A DNA stretch of 64,000 nt. Origin: Ulota crispa (Eukaryota > Streptophyta > Bryopsida > Orthotrichales > Orthotrichaceae). The translations under genes were made by a program, and so were the position numbers. The notes under the pieces are model-generated. The model did no database searches, was not told where the DNA came from, and saw nothing but the letters and a program-made list of their open reading frames with translations. Below, one piece after another: positions 24,513-35,054 of the stretch (the stretch's first letter is position 1; each line of letters starts with the position of its first letter). Location: NCBI GenBank assembly GCA_963920765.1, contig OY987243.1, positions 17,484,001 to 17,548,000 on the forward strand, read 5' to 3'.

Positions 24513-25342
24513 AACCGTAGGAGCTTGCCCCATACTAGAAGAGGTACTTGTGGGGAAAAAATCAGCTCATTCCAAATGGAGGACAATGAGATACTTACAT
24601 CTAAAGTGAAAAAAAGAAGTTTTTTTCCATGTTGTCCAAAAATTTCAGAAGCCTTTGACCACTCGTATAACAAAAAAATTGCTCTATCCAAAGTTGCACT
24701 TTATTTTTTTGCATGTAAGAGATCAAGTTAGGTATGTGTAAGAGAACTTTCAAATCAACTGGAACTATACAACACATGGGAAAAAAATCGTAAGTAAAAA
24801 AAAGTAGAGAATGAGTCAAAACACTAAATTGTCAAGAATTTAAATTATTGGAATTAAATGCAAATCCCAAATGTTATAATGTTGTGATAAAAAATCTATT
24901 TTCTTTGGTTTAATTTTTTTCCAAAATATTGAAAATTGAGTATAATAAAGGACTTTAAAGTTTATTTTAGAGTAGAGAATTCATAACTACTCGCAAACAA
25001 AAACTCCTCACAAGTTTCATCTCATTGATTGAAATTGAATGATTCAAAGCTTCCCATGTATTAAAAAATCTAAAGAACCAATTTCAAGTTTTTTATAAAA
25101 AAAAATGCAATTTTTGAAGAATTTTTTGGGCTGCCCGGATAGGCAATCCTCCCCAAATTTTCATAAATTCATGCACAACTTCTTTATCAAATATTGGAAC
25201 AAAGAAAAAATTAAATGCCCACATAGATCTTTGAATTCCCCACCTTCAACAAAAGTTTCAAAAAACTGCACAAAGTAGTTTAGCCATAGGTACATGCCCA
25301 AAGTCCAACTTGTCTCCCAATGGGACAATGGTCCTTTAGGGG
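24513..25342 (-). mobile_element. TTAA-flanked element, family B copy 2, left end in the gap
   Basis: A reversed B copy. The right end is GACAATGGTCCTTTAGGGG followed by TTAA (25343-25346). Collinear with 21896-22838 and 39058-39980 read backwards. About 100 bp of the missing end should fall in the N run. Confidence 0.7.
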
Positions 25343-25379
25343 TTAATATGATTTGTTTAATTGATACTATGAGCGGAAC

Positions 25380-25527
25380 TATAACTAAAATACAAAATTA
25401 AAGTTGCAACTTCTATATCAAGTTGTATTTTCAAATTAGTGATGTTTTCCCCTTGGTCCATACCTACTTTAATATCATAAATTTTGACCATATATTGTAA
25501 GTGTGATAGAATAGTCAAAAAGGGGTG
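25380..25527 (-). repeat. Repeat J, copy 2 (inverted relative to copy 1)
   Basis: The reverse complement matches 24180-24312 and 53935-54125 (agtaggt(a/g)tggacca, gacatagaa, ccctttttgactattct). Confidence 0.6.
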
Positions 25528-25639
25528 GTACATGTATCAATTCCCAAATATATATTGCTCCTATAGTAACTTTCATCAATTATTCTTGCACAAAACAATT
25601 TTTAAACAACTTGACAATAATAACAAAGTTGTTGAAAAA

Positions 25640-25800
25640 CAAACTAATTGCTTCTAAGTTGTAAACTATGTGGAATCCAAATTTGTAAAGAGTTATATGT
25701 GCCTCCAAGTGTCCAAGTGACCAAGTGATGAGTCATGGGATAACTTTCCAAGGTAAGGCAACCTAATTGTCAAGGCAACCTAAATGCAATATTTAGTGTA
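25640..25800 (+). repeat. Dispersed repeat P, copy 1
   Basis: The stretch including 'gatgagtcatg' and the tandem unit 'ggcaacctaattgtcaaggcaacct' recurs on the same strand at about 51460-51620. No terminal inverted repeat was found and the nature is unknown. Confidence 0.55.
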
Positions 25801-26461
25801 AGGTAGGAGCTCTAATTTAGATCAAGCATTTTGAACTGAACAAAACGAACAACAACAGTGCATAGAGGTTCTTAAATGACTCACATTTTTTTATGTTCAA
25901 AAATTGTACTTGTGTATGCACCATTTTAGGAACTTAAGAGAGTGACATGAGCCATTTGTGTGTGCTTATTAGTCATAATTGTGTTTAGATTTGTTTTTCA
26001 GTAAAATGTAGATACATGTCATACTAAAATAAATGAAAACTTTCTCAATCATGATTTGAGTATTAGAATTTGGAATGGGTGCTTGCACGCTTTACGAGCC
26101 TTATTGAAACCTTCTCAGCTTTGTAGTGGTTGCTTTTAGGACTCATGTGTTCCATTTACAAGCCGCCTTTGCATCATGAATGCTACCACCTATGATCAAG
26201 AATAGCTACCTATGCACCTTTTGCTTTGATAAATCATAGTAAATTCATACTAACTCAAAAAATTTCAAATTAAATGGCCACGTAACTATCTCTTCTTTGA
26301 CTTTCTACCAAAAATATTTCCATTTTAACAAGCTACCCTCATTTTCTACAAAAGTGCACATTTGTTTAGATGGTCCATTCACAAGCATCCTACCTTTATA
26401 AACTTACAAAATTTGGTTGACTGTTTTTTCTTTTTGAATGTTAGGACTAGTTTCTAATAAT

Positions 26462-27483
26462 AGAGGATTTCAGATATCTCAAAAAAGTGGTGAACGAATG
26501 GTCGTGAACAAGTTTTTGTTCGTGGTGAACATGAAGTCACAAAAGTGAACGAACCATGAGGACCTCCAGGAGGTCCTCATGGCTTGTTCACGCGTGAACG
26601 ACGTGAAACTTCTCCCTCCTTTCCTCCTTACCTCTTCCGCTAGCTTCGATTGTGTTCCTGTCGCTCCTGAGCCTATGCCCGCACCTGCGTCTGTTTGTAT
26701 TGTTGCCCGGCTCTCGGCTCTCGCTCTGGGCCTCTGGCTCTCACTCCACACCTCTAGACAGTTTAGATGCAAAGTTGATTGCCAGGTCAAGGTCATTCAA
26801 GGAATTGCGATGCGCAAGAAGTGACAACGGTGAATTGAAGAGATTTTGATTAGAAGCAAGCAATTGTGGAGACAAAGGGTTCCAAATTAGAAGCAACAAT
26901 GGTGAAGTTTAAGAAATCAATAAGGAATTAGTGATTTTGGGCAGAGTTGAAAAGGTGGTGAATAGTTCACTACAATTCGGATATTTGAATGAGTGATCGC
27001 AAAGACATGAACGGTGGCTTGACTAACTTGTTCACCAATTTCATTCATGTGAACAAAATTGCCTGTGAACGGCATATTTGAAACCCCCTATTGCTTCTAA
27101 TCTAGAATCCTTTGTCTCCACAATTGTCCGTTTCTAATCAAAATTTCTTCAGCTCTACCACTGTCACTTCTTGCGCATCGCGATTCCTTGAATGACTTTA
27201 GCAATCAACTTTGCATCCAAATTGTCTAGAGGCGCAGAGCAAGAGCTACAAGCCCGGAGCCGGGCAACAATACAAACAGGCACGGAAGCGCGACAGGAAC
27301 ACAATTGGAGCTAGTGGGAGAGGCAAAAAGGGAGAGACTTCACGTCGTTCACGCGTGAACAAGCCATGAAGACCTCCTGAGGTCCTCATGACTCGTTTAT
27401 TTTTGTGACTTCACGTTCACCATGAACAAAAATTTGTTCACGACCATTTATTCACCATTTTTTTGAGATATCTGAAATTCCCT
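26462..27483. mobile_element. Foldback transposable element with arms of about 400 bp
   Basis: AGGATTTCAGATATCTCAAA at the left is inverted at the right end (27463-27483). The arms stay homologous for about 400 bp (26462-26890 against 27090-27483), including GTTCACGCGTGAAC and GAGGACCTCC palindromes in each arm and a GC-rich 'ttgcccggctc' block. The loop is about 200 bp. Arm identity looks like roughly 85-90% by eye. Open frames at 26479-26849 are products of the arms. No transposase is visible and the target duplication is unclear. Confidence 0.8.
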
Positions 27484-27613
27484 AATGCCTTCACGTGAGC
27501 TGATTTTCATTTGCCCAAAGGGTTGACAAGAAGAAAAACCACATTCTGGTTGGGAAATGCAATTGCTGGGACATGGCTATGAGAGCAATTCCAGCAGACA
27601 GTTAGCATCATGG

Positions 27614-28109
27614 TATTAGGGACGGACTCAGAGGCAAGAATAAAGTAATGAAAACGTAGAGTCAAGACAAGAATTCAGAAATGTACTTAGAACTGAGGCT
27701 AGAGAAGTATATTAGATAATAGCAATACAAAGTAAGAGTAAAATAGAAGACTAAGGCTTAAAGGTCAAAAACTAAAGACGCAAGAGAGTTGTTGAGACCG
27801 AGGAATCTCTCAACCTCGACTTCTATATATACTCAAAGGTTGAGGCTTTAACCCTTCTAGAGGCTTCTAAGCTTCTAAACTTTTAGAAGCTTTCAAGCTA
27901 AAAGCTCTTAGTCATCTAGAAGTTTTTAAGCTTCTAAAAGCTTCCAATTTTCTAGAGGCTTCCAATATTCTAGAGGCTTTTAACCTTTTAGAAGCTTCCA
28001 AGACCTTTTATTTTTCTAAAGCTTTCTAAAACTTTTTAATCTTCTAGATCTTTCTAATCTTCTAATGCCTTCTAGAACCTCTTAGGTCAATCCGTTCATG
28101 TCCGTGATA
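27614..28109 (-). repeat. 3' LTR of the gypsy element
   Basis: The LTR at the 3' side of the - strand element. It is collinear with 32915-33426, with many substitutions and a deleted 'aggcttcaaccc' unit. Read on the - strand, the ends are TATCACGGAC and GTCCCTAATA, decayed from TG...CA. An A/G-rich polypurine tract (AGAAAAAGAGG) lies immediately upstream at about 28110-28125. CATGG (27609-27613) is the outer target duplication. Confidence 0.85.
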
Positions 28110-28204
28110 TTACCTCTTTTTCTAGTTCCAAGACCATTCGAGAAATTCATGCTATCATTGTTCTTGGTTTCGATGGATGTTGACGATGAAATTTTTAGAT
28201 CTTC

Positions 28205-29440
28205 AAACGTGCGTTAGTTAAATTTGAAGCTAGTTTCTACGTACACTCAGTAATTGGATATCCGCATCAATGAATAAAATATTCAATTTGTCCTCTCCAA
28301 ATCCTTGAATCTAATACCTTCTCAATTTAATACTCTATAATACCATCCACTTCAACGCAAAGCAGGGGAGGTTGAGCTTTTTCAAAAAAATTGGATTCTC
28401 TATAAGTTTTTAAAAGTGAAACATGAAATACTGGATGTATCTTCATTAACGCTGGTAGTTGGAATTGATATGCAACATCATTGATTTGTTTTTCAATAAT
28501 GAATGGTCTAATTTAGCAAATATCAAGTTTGTTGCTTAGATGAATTATTTTGATGTTGCGTCGTAGCAGCCACACTTTATCATCCACTCAAAACTTTAGT
28601 TGCTATTTTCTTCTCATATCGGTAGAGTCCTTATAACGTACTTGAGCTTTCTCCAAATGAGCTTGTATTGTTATGTGTAATTCTTTTAAATGTCTTGCTA
28701 GATTCTCTGCCGTATAATTTTTCCCATTTTAAGCTGATAGCATATCAATTTTTGGATAAAAGCCATAGTTAGCATAAAATAGAGTCTCTTAAGTTGATAT
28801 ATGTTTGCTGTTGTTGTATGCAAATTCTGCAAGTGGGCAATATGGAAACCCAATTATCTTGTTGATAATTTATAGTGCACCTCAAATATTACTCCAAAAT
28901 TTGATTTACGTGTTCAGTTTGTCTATCGGTTTGAGGATGAAATGCTGATAAAAATTTGATTTTTACTTGCAAGATCTTGAATAATGAGTGTCAAAATTTG
29001 GAGATGAATTGAGGTCCTCTGTCCGATATAATATCTTTGGATAATCCATGATAACGATAAATATTGTCAATAACAAATTTTGCTAATTCTTCTCTTGTAA
29101 TCGTCTTCTTGTATGAAACAAAATGTGCCATTTTTGAAAATCAATCAACTATCACGCAAATAGAATTAAATTTAGCCAAAATTGGCAAATCTATAATAAA
29201 ATCTATAGAAATAGATGACCATGGTTGCTTCAGCATTGGTAGAGGCTATAAAAGTCTGTAGGGTCGATGTCGAGGATTTTTTGAACAAAAACAAGTATTG
29301 CAAGATAGTACAAAATCTTTAATGGTCTTTTACATCAGAGGCCACCAAAAATCATAAGAAATAAGTTCTAATGTTTTGTTGAATCCAAAGTGTTCAACAA
29401 CTGGAAGATTGTGGCGTGTTTGCATGACTTGAAGGCAATG
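28205..29440 (-). pseudogene. Integrase and chromodomain remnant
   Basis: From higher to lower coordinates: a zinc-finger remnant of the HHCC type (EHFGF...DFWWP...SCNTC, about 29420-29310), an integrase core stretch (PWSSISIDFIIDLP and FSKMAHF, about 29225-29100, with a stop where Arg is expected before FSKM), a C-terminal [10 protein letters not shown] motif (about 28430), and a chromodomain-like piece (EKVLDSRIWRGQIEYF, about 28300-28230) broken by stops. It acted in insertion of the cDNA into chromatin and is not functional now. Confidence 0.85.
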
Positions 29441-29803
29441 TGGTCCGTCAAGAATATATAAGCGTTCTTCAAAGTACAGACATTTTCTTTCAACCTTGAA
29501 TTTGCTAGAATCTTCTATAGAGTTGATGAAGCATTGTTTGATATTAAGTACTAATGCATCTGTAACTGAAACTGCTTAGATTTGATCAAAAAAATGAAAA
29601 TTAACTAGAAACAAGATTTGAGCTGTTCGTAAATGAATGCGTTCAGGCTTCAAAGACGTCATCCGTAGTTGGTCATACGTTGCTTCCATTTCTTTAGGCA
29701 TAAAATTAGATCTTCTAGATAAAGCATTAGATAATCCTTGTAGCTATTTGAATGGATGTATAATGTCAAAATCAAACCTGGATAGAGACATATTTCAACG
29801 GAC

Positions 29804-30106
29804 TTATCCATGTTTTAAAATACGAATATACATAAAATATTCGAGGTTCTTGTGATCCGTGTATACTGTCATTTGATGTACGGCACCTTCAAATAAATGA
29901 CGCCATTCTTGAAAAAAGTCCACAATAGCAAGTAACTCTTTATTGTGGATTTTATAGTTGATCTTAACAGCGCTGAATTTCTTTGAATGAAAAACAACTG
30001 AATGAAATTTTCCGCCTTCTCCCTGCTGTGATAACACTACGCCTAATACAAAATCCAAAGCATCTATCTTCATGAAGAAAGATTTAGAAAAGTTTGGAAA
30101 AATCAA
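29804..30106 (-). pseudogene. RNase H domain remnant
   Basis: Contains the order typical of gypsy RNase H: DALDFVLGVVLSQ, VVFHSKKFSAVKINY, KELLAIVDFFQEWRHLFEG and TVYTDHKNLEYF. The conserved acidic residues Asp (DALD), Glu (KELL) and Asp (YTDHK) are present. The frame is interrupted on both sides. Confidence 0.85.
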
Positions 30107-30257
30107 TATTAAAGCTGTAATAAAAACTTTTTTTAATGTTTAAAAAGCTTTGTTTGCTTCTTAACTCTACTCCAATTTATACTTGCATGTAAGCCATGTA
30201 AGTGAAGCAGCAATTTGAGAATAATTTTTGATAAAAATTTGTAAAACCATGAAAACA

Positions 30258-31010
30258 CTAAACATCACGTACTATTTTTAGAGTTGTCCAGTCTAATACA
30301 ACTTGAGTTTTTTTAGAATCCATAGAAACGCCGTTGTTCAAAATAAAGTAATCAAGAAACTCTACTTCAATAGTGTGAAAAATACATTTTTCAAATTTAG
30401 CGTATAGTCCGACATAGTGAAGCTTTTCATGTACTAGCTTCACATGTTTTCCATGTTGAACTATATCTTTAGAATATATTATGATGTTGTCCAGATAACA
30501 AACAACAAAATCATCCAAGAATTCTTTGAATATATCATTCATAAGATATTGAAAAATAGTTGGTGCATTTGTAAATCCAAAAACATGACGTTACATTCAA
30601 AATTGCCATACCTCGTTCAATAAGCTATTTTCTATTCGTTACCTTCTTTGTTTCATACAAGATTATAAGTTCTTTTTAGATCAATTTTGGTATAAATCTT
30701 CACTTGTCCGATTTGATTCAAAAGTCTGCTGATTAGAGGTAATGGATAGCGATTCTTGATTGTCACTTTATTGAGCCCGCGGTAGTCCACGCACATACGT
30801 AAAGATTCGTCTTAATTTTTCACAAATAGAATTGGTACACTAGCTGAAGACTTGGAATGATGGATGAAGTTTTTGTCAATTTTCATTAAGATGTTCCTTC
30901 AATGCAGATAATTCATTTTGCGATAGGTTGTATATTGAAACAAAAAATAATTGAGCATCCTTTTGAAGATCGATTGTGCAATCATAAGGTCAATGCTTGG
31001 GCAAAATATC
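30258..31010 (-). pseudogene. Reverse transcriptase remnant with YLDN in place of YLDD
   Basis: The finger/palm piece around 30793-30660 reads [20 protein letters not shown] and [11 protein letters not shown] before a stop. The palm piece at 30542-30258 contains CYLDNIIIYSK, where the second catalytic Asp of YxDD is Asn. The two pieces are in different frames or separated by stops. The enzyme copied the element's RNA and is dead here. Confidence 0.9.
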
Positions 31011-31434
31011 CGCATTTTTCTTCTAAAAAACGTCTTGATATTTCTTATACTCCTCTGAAAGCGGAGTCGTTATAGTAATTTGTTCAAATATTAGATGTGT
31101 ATAAGCCACAAATATATTAACGTTTTTAGCAATTTCCATAAATGCTTGAGCTCTAAAAAATAAAAGTTTTGACATTTTCTGGCTGGAATGATCTTTGGCT
31201 GTAATCACTAATGTACTTATAGAAGTTTTTTCAAATAGAAAAGTAACATTACGATTTGCCCAATCAATTTGAAAATTAAATTTTTTAAGTCATGAAGATC
31301 ATAAAATCACAAGACTAGACAGAGTACAAATAATATTATAGAGCACACGACTACTATGATTTTTTGCTATTGTTTGTAAAGAAATTGTCTCATGGATAAC
31401 ATTGCCAGAAAATAACAATCGTCCATTAATAACT

Positions 31435-31647
31435 TTAATATAAACGGCTTTTGATTTTTGAACAGTAGCAATTGTGACGTTTCACAAAAAATTCATCAAT
31501 GAAATAAGCTGAGGCTCCTGAATCAATCAAAGCTTGGACTTTAATGTTTTTTGAATCCAAACGTATAGGTATGGTGAAGCAAGGAGTAGGGTTTGCGAAT
31601 AATACATGACTTGAAAATGTTGATAATACTGTCAAATCCAACTGCAC
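31435..31647 (-). pseudogene. Retroviral-type aspartic protease remnant
   Basis: A short frame with the active-site motif ALIDSGASAYFID, preceded by a beta-strand-like PIRLDSKNIKVQ. It lies between gag and reverse transcriptase, as expected for Ty3/gypsy. The Asp-Ser-Gly triad is intact, but the surrounding polyprotein is broken. Confidence 0.85.
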
Positions 31648-31734
31648 GGTCTCTATTGTGGCTGGACTTTATCGTTTTCATATTTTGTGCTTCAAAATTG
31701 CATCGTGCATTGTTGCTTTTCAAAACAATTGCTA

Positions 31735-32690
31735 ACCTTGTGTTCTTCTTTTCCGCAATTGAGATATAACCCTTCTTTGCGTCAGCATTTTTTTTCTTGT
31801 TCCATAAAAGGTTTGAATCGAACTTTATCAATTTGCACGTCTTCCGCTTCTGTCCGTTTGCCAGCACTTGAAGTTGAAGAGGCAGAGTAACTATTATACG
31901 GTTGCGGCGTAATCCAGCTTCGTTTATCTTGTTGTTGTTCGAATAACCAATTGTTGCATATGACAACTTCACTAATAGCATCGTTCAATATTGTAAGATC
32001 TGATAATAAAAGTAATAAATCCTTCACTTTATCCCGTAAATCATAATAAAATTGACTTATTAAAGCTTGCTCTCTCCAATTGAAGTCGCATGCTAATTGA
32101 CGAAATCCAGAAGCATAGACTGATGCTAAACGTCGTCTTTGTCGTAAGCTTTGGATTTTTGTTGTTGCAAAACGGATTTTGTTATGTTCGCCAAATGCTT
32201 CTCCAAACGCGTCCAAAAATGCTTCAATGTTGTTGAATACTAGAGAGTTCTTCTCAAAAAGCGATGTAAACCAAAAAAACGATTGTCCAGATAACAATGT
32301 CCCCACCAATCTAATGCGAGCTGCATCTGTTGAATATTGTTGAGGTTGAAGGAGCGTAATAAGCCAAATTTGATTGACAAAACCATGAAATTTGGAATGC
32401 GTGCTATCGAATTTATCTGGAAAGTTGACTCTAAGTTCCTTGCTCTTGTTGAAACTTGAAACCTGAAATATAGAATTTGAAAGATTATTGGTTTGAATAA
32501 TCGATGTCGGTGCAGCAACAGGTTCTTGCTCCATAGCTTGTTGTACTCTTGCTTCAATGCCAAAAAGTCTTGCGTTGAGATCTTTGGTCTGTTTGAATAT
32601 TTGTTGGCGCTCAGTGTTCATGAAAGTAATTGCAGACATAATAATGTCAAGTTTTAAATTGTTTGCCATAATTTCACCTCCTTCCACCAT
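31735..32690 (-). pseudogene. Gag remnant with interrupted zinc knuckle
   Basis: Starts at an ATG at 32688-32690 and reads about 302 codons. A capsid-type region (LRVNFPDKFDSTHSKFHGFV, FFWFTSLFEKNS, FGEHNKIRFATTKIQSLRQ) is followed by a TGA. The zinc-knuckle cysteines and histidine (LNCGKEEHKVSNC) lie in the same frame just after that stop. The stop therefore separates capsid from the nucleic-acid-binding knuckle. This is the longest surviving frame of the element. Confidence 0.85.
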
Positions 32691-32914
32691 AATAAACGCG
32701 TACTATTCCAGCAATATGTTGAAAATAATCTGAGTGTGAACACTTGAAAAATAGGAAAAAAAAAAAAAAAAAAAAAAATAGTAGAACACCATCAATTTAG
32801 ACGTAGATAATCCACAACTCCTAAGATACTTTGCAGTTTTCAAATGGAGGGGTAATCTACGCTCTATTTGAAACTAGAAAATTTTAATAATGTTTGAAGG
32901 TAGTCTCGACAAAC

Positions 32915-33426
32915 TGTCAAGGACGGACTCAGAGACAAGAATGAAATAATGAAAATGTAGAATCAAGATAAAAACTCAGAAGTGTACTTAAAACCAAGAC
33001 TAGAGAAATATATTAGATGATAGTAATACAAAGGAAGAGCAAGATAGAAGACTAAGGCTTGGAGGTCAAAAACTAAAGACGCAAGAGAGTTGTTGAGACT
33101 GAGGAATCTCTCAACCTCAACTCTTATATATACTCAAGGGTTGAGGCTTCAACCCTTCTAGAGGCTTCAACCCTTCTAGAAGCTTCCAAACTTCCAAGCT
33201 TCTAGAAGCTTTCAAGCTAAAAACTCTTAGTCATGTAGAAGTTTTTAAGCTTCTAAAGGCTTCTAATTTTTTAGAAACTTCCAACATTCTAGAAGCTTTA
33301 ACCTTCTAGAAGCTTCCAAGATCTTTTATTTTCTAAAGCTTTCTAGAATCTTTTAATCTTTTAGATCTTTCTAATCCTCTAGAGCCTTCTAGAACTTTCT
33401 AGGTCAATCTGTTCATGTCCGTAAGA
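32915..33426 (-). repeat. 5' LTR of the gypsy element, with TATA box and heat-shock elements
   Basis: Collinear with 27614-28109. The element-internal end reads GTCCTTGACA on the - strand, a canonical CA end. A TATA box (GTATATATAAG on the - strand) lies at about 33124-33135. Upstream of it in transcriptional terms, TTCTAGAAGCTTC at 33174-33186 and 33304-33316 are perfect nTTCnnGAAnnTTCn trimers. Near-matches occur at 33156-33168 and 33287-33299. The U3 part is built from degenerate 'ttctagaagcttcc' units. Confidence 0.85.
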
Positions 33427-33489
33427 CATGGCCTCTTCCAATAAAGCTATAGTAAAGTTCATGGAGTTATCAGTCCAACATGGTGGCAT

Positions 33490-33911
33490 TAGAGCTTCTC
33501 CACCCTTGCACTGAACACAAAAGGCACCAAGCAATTCTTAGAGTGCTTGGAGGAGGTGCAAGGGCTTGGCTACGACAAAAAGGTCCAACATTGTACGGGA
33601 AAGACACTCGCCAAGCACCGTTGGTAGGCCTTTGCATTCATTCTTATAAGCTATATTAAGCTCTTCTACAAGATCTAGTTCTGCAATCATTGGCAGTAAA
33701 TCATCTACTTTTGCATTCCTGTCAAAAGTACCTACAATCAAGCACAAGAAAATTTGAAGCACACACTGGAACTTGACGTGTCCAAGGAAAAAATTGGCAA
33801 GGCCTATTAAAATTTTCCGGCTGGAGAGTCCGTGCTGGACCTAATTTTGCATCCCGGCCGAGCTCGAGGCCTAAACTTCTCCGTGTAGGGGGCAAGGCTG
33901 GGGCTACTCTT
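33490..33911. mobile_element. Probable MITE with AGAGCTTCTCCACCCTTGC / GCAAGGCTGGGGCTACTCTT ends
   Basis: The ends are an imperfect inverted repeat of about 22 bp and resemble the pair at 49983-50371. The interior is moderately GC-rich (cccggccgagctcgaggcc near 33855) and not alignable between the two, so only the terminal class is shared. Limits are uncertain. Confidence 0.45.
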
Positions 33912-34140
33912 ATCAGTTAGCTGTTAGCATGTGCACTTCCATCCATGTAGAGTTCTCCATCATATCAGCCACTAATAGGGACTTAACAATTTGGCGGTTT
34001 GATTTATTTCCATGTGAATGGATAATGTTTTAGAACAATTCTAGCCTTCTAGGAAGTTGGAAAGAACCCCAACCTTTTAATTTTGTATGGTAGGTGTGGA
34101 TTATCCGCCTCAAAGTCACATAGTCTCTTTAGTCATTTAA

Positions 34141-35050
34141 CCCCTATAGGCCCAAAAAACCCACTTTGGGCTTTATGAGAACTCGGACAGGCTCTATTGA
34201 CTTCATAATTTGGAAATTTTTCATAAAATTTTTAGGATGGATGCTACTCATCTTAATCTACATGTGAAGCTTTATTTCATGTCATTCAGATAAGTATTGC
34301 AAAAGTTAGAATGCTTTTTCAATTTCAATGTCAAACCAGGCAGCAAAAAATATAATCTAATTTATTTTTTAAAATTTATAGAATTGTATAGATTGATACT
34401 TACTCAAAAAAGATTGAATCACTCAATTCCAAATAAATGAGGTAAGAGTACAAAGAGTTTTCTTTTGCGAGCAATGAAGGTAGGAAGAGGGTAGAAAAAA
34501 CATATAAGGTTATATTTTACTCTCAGTTTTGAAAAATTTCAAAAGAAAATGAAAAATAAAGTTACTAATTGTCTGTTAGAGCATTCTCTCCATTGGGATT
34601 AACAATTTTCAAATTCTTCCAAAACTTATTAGCATATTAGTTATGTCTTTCATTCATCAATACCTTTCATTTTACAATTTTTGTAAAATGAATCTAAATT
34701 TGTTTTTGGTTAAATTTTTTTATATATGCTTTCAACCCATTTTCTGACATATTGCAAAAATTGCACAAGAAATGCAACATATGTGTTTTTTTCTAAAAAG
34801 TTTGAAAATCAAAACTTCACCTTTTGGAAGGACTAGAAAAACCTACATTTTGAAGTTTAGGCACATTGATTTTGCAATTGGTGGGGATATTCATTCTGAA
34901 ATTTTGGGACAATGTCCTTGTGCAAGTCAACCAAAGGATCCTACAGTTGGATTTGTTAAAAAGTAAGTTTCAATGAAGATTTTGACCCTGGTTTGGGGAC
35001 TAGTATTTTGAAGCAATTTTGGGCCTCTAAACACAAAATAATTTTAGGGG
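34141..35050 (+). mobile_element. TTAA-flanked element, family A copy 3
   Basis: TTAA at 34137-34140 and 35051-35054. Left end CCCCTATAGGCCC, right end TTTTAGGGG. Collinear with copy 1 at 255-1158 at high identity and the same length within a few bases. An open frame at 34772-34966 parallels that in copy 1, but its flanking differences include changes not typical of selection on protein. Confidence 0.8.
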
Positions 35051-35054
35051 TTAA

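Larger units (their letters stand above)
27614..33426 (-). mobile_element. Degenerate Ty3/gypsy chromodomain-type (chromovirus) retrotransposon
   Basis: A full-length but dead LTR element of 5.8 kb with LTRs of 496 and 512 bp and a 5-bp target duplication CATGG (27609-27613 and 33427-33431). The order on the - strand is gag, protease, reverse transcriptase, RNase H, integrase, chromodomain: the Ty3/gypsy order with a chromodomain after integrase. In-frame stops and frameshifts are scattered through gag and pol, and the catalytic YLDD reads YLDN. LTR divergence (many substitutions visible by eye) makes it an old insertion. No canonical tRNA-Met primer site was recognised next to the 5' LTR. 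Confidence 0.93.

Noticed and set aside
24190..24691. Open frames of 77-139 codons
   Set aside because: They run through the 200-N assembly gap.
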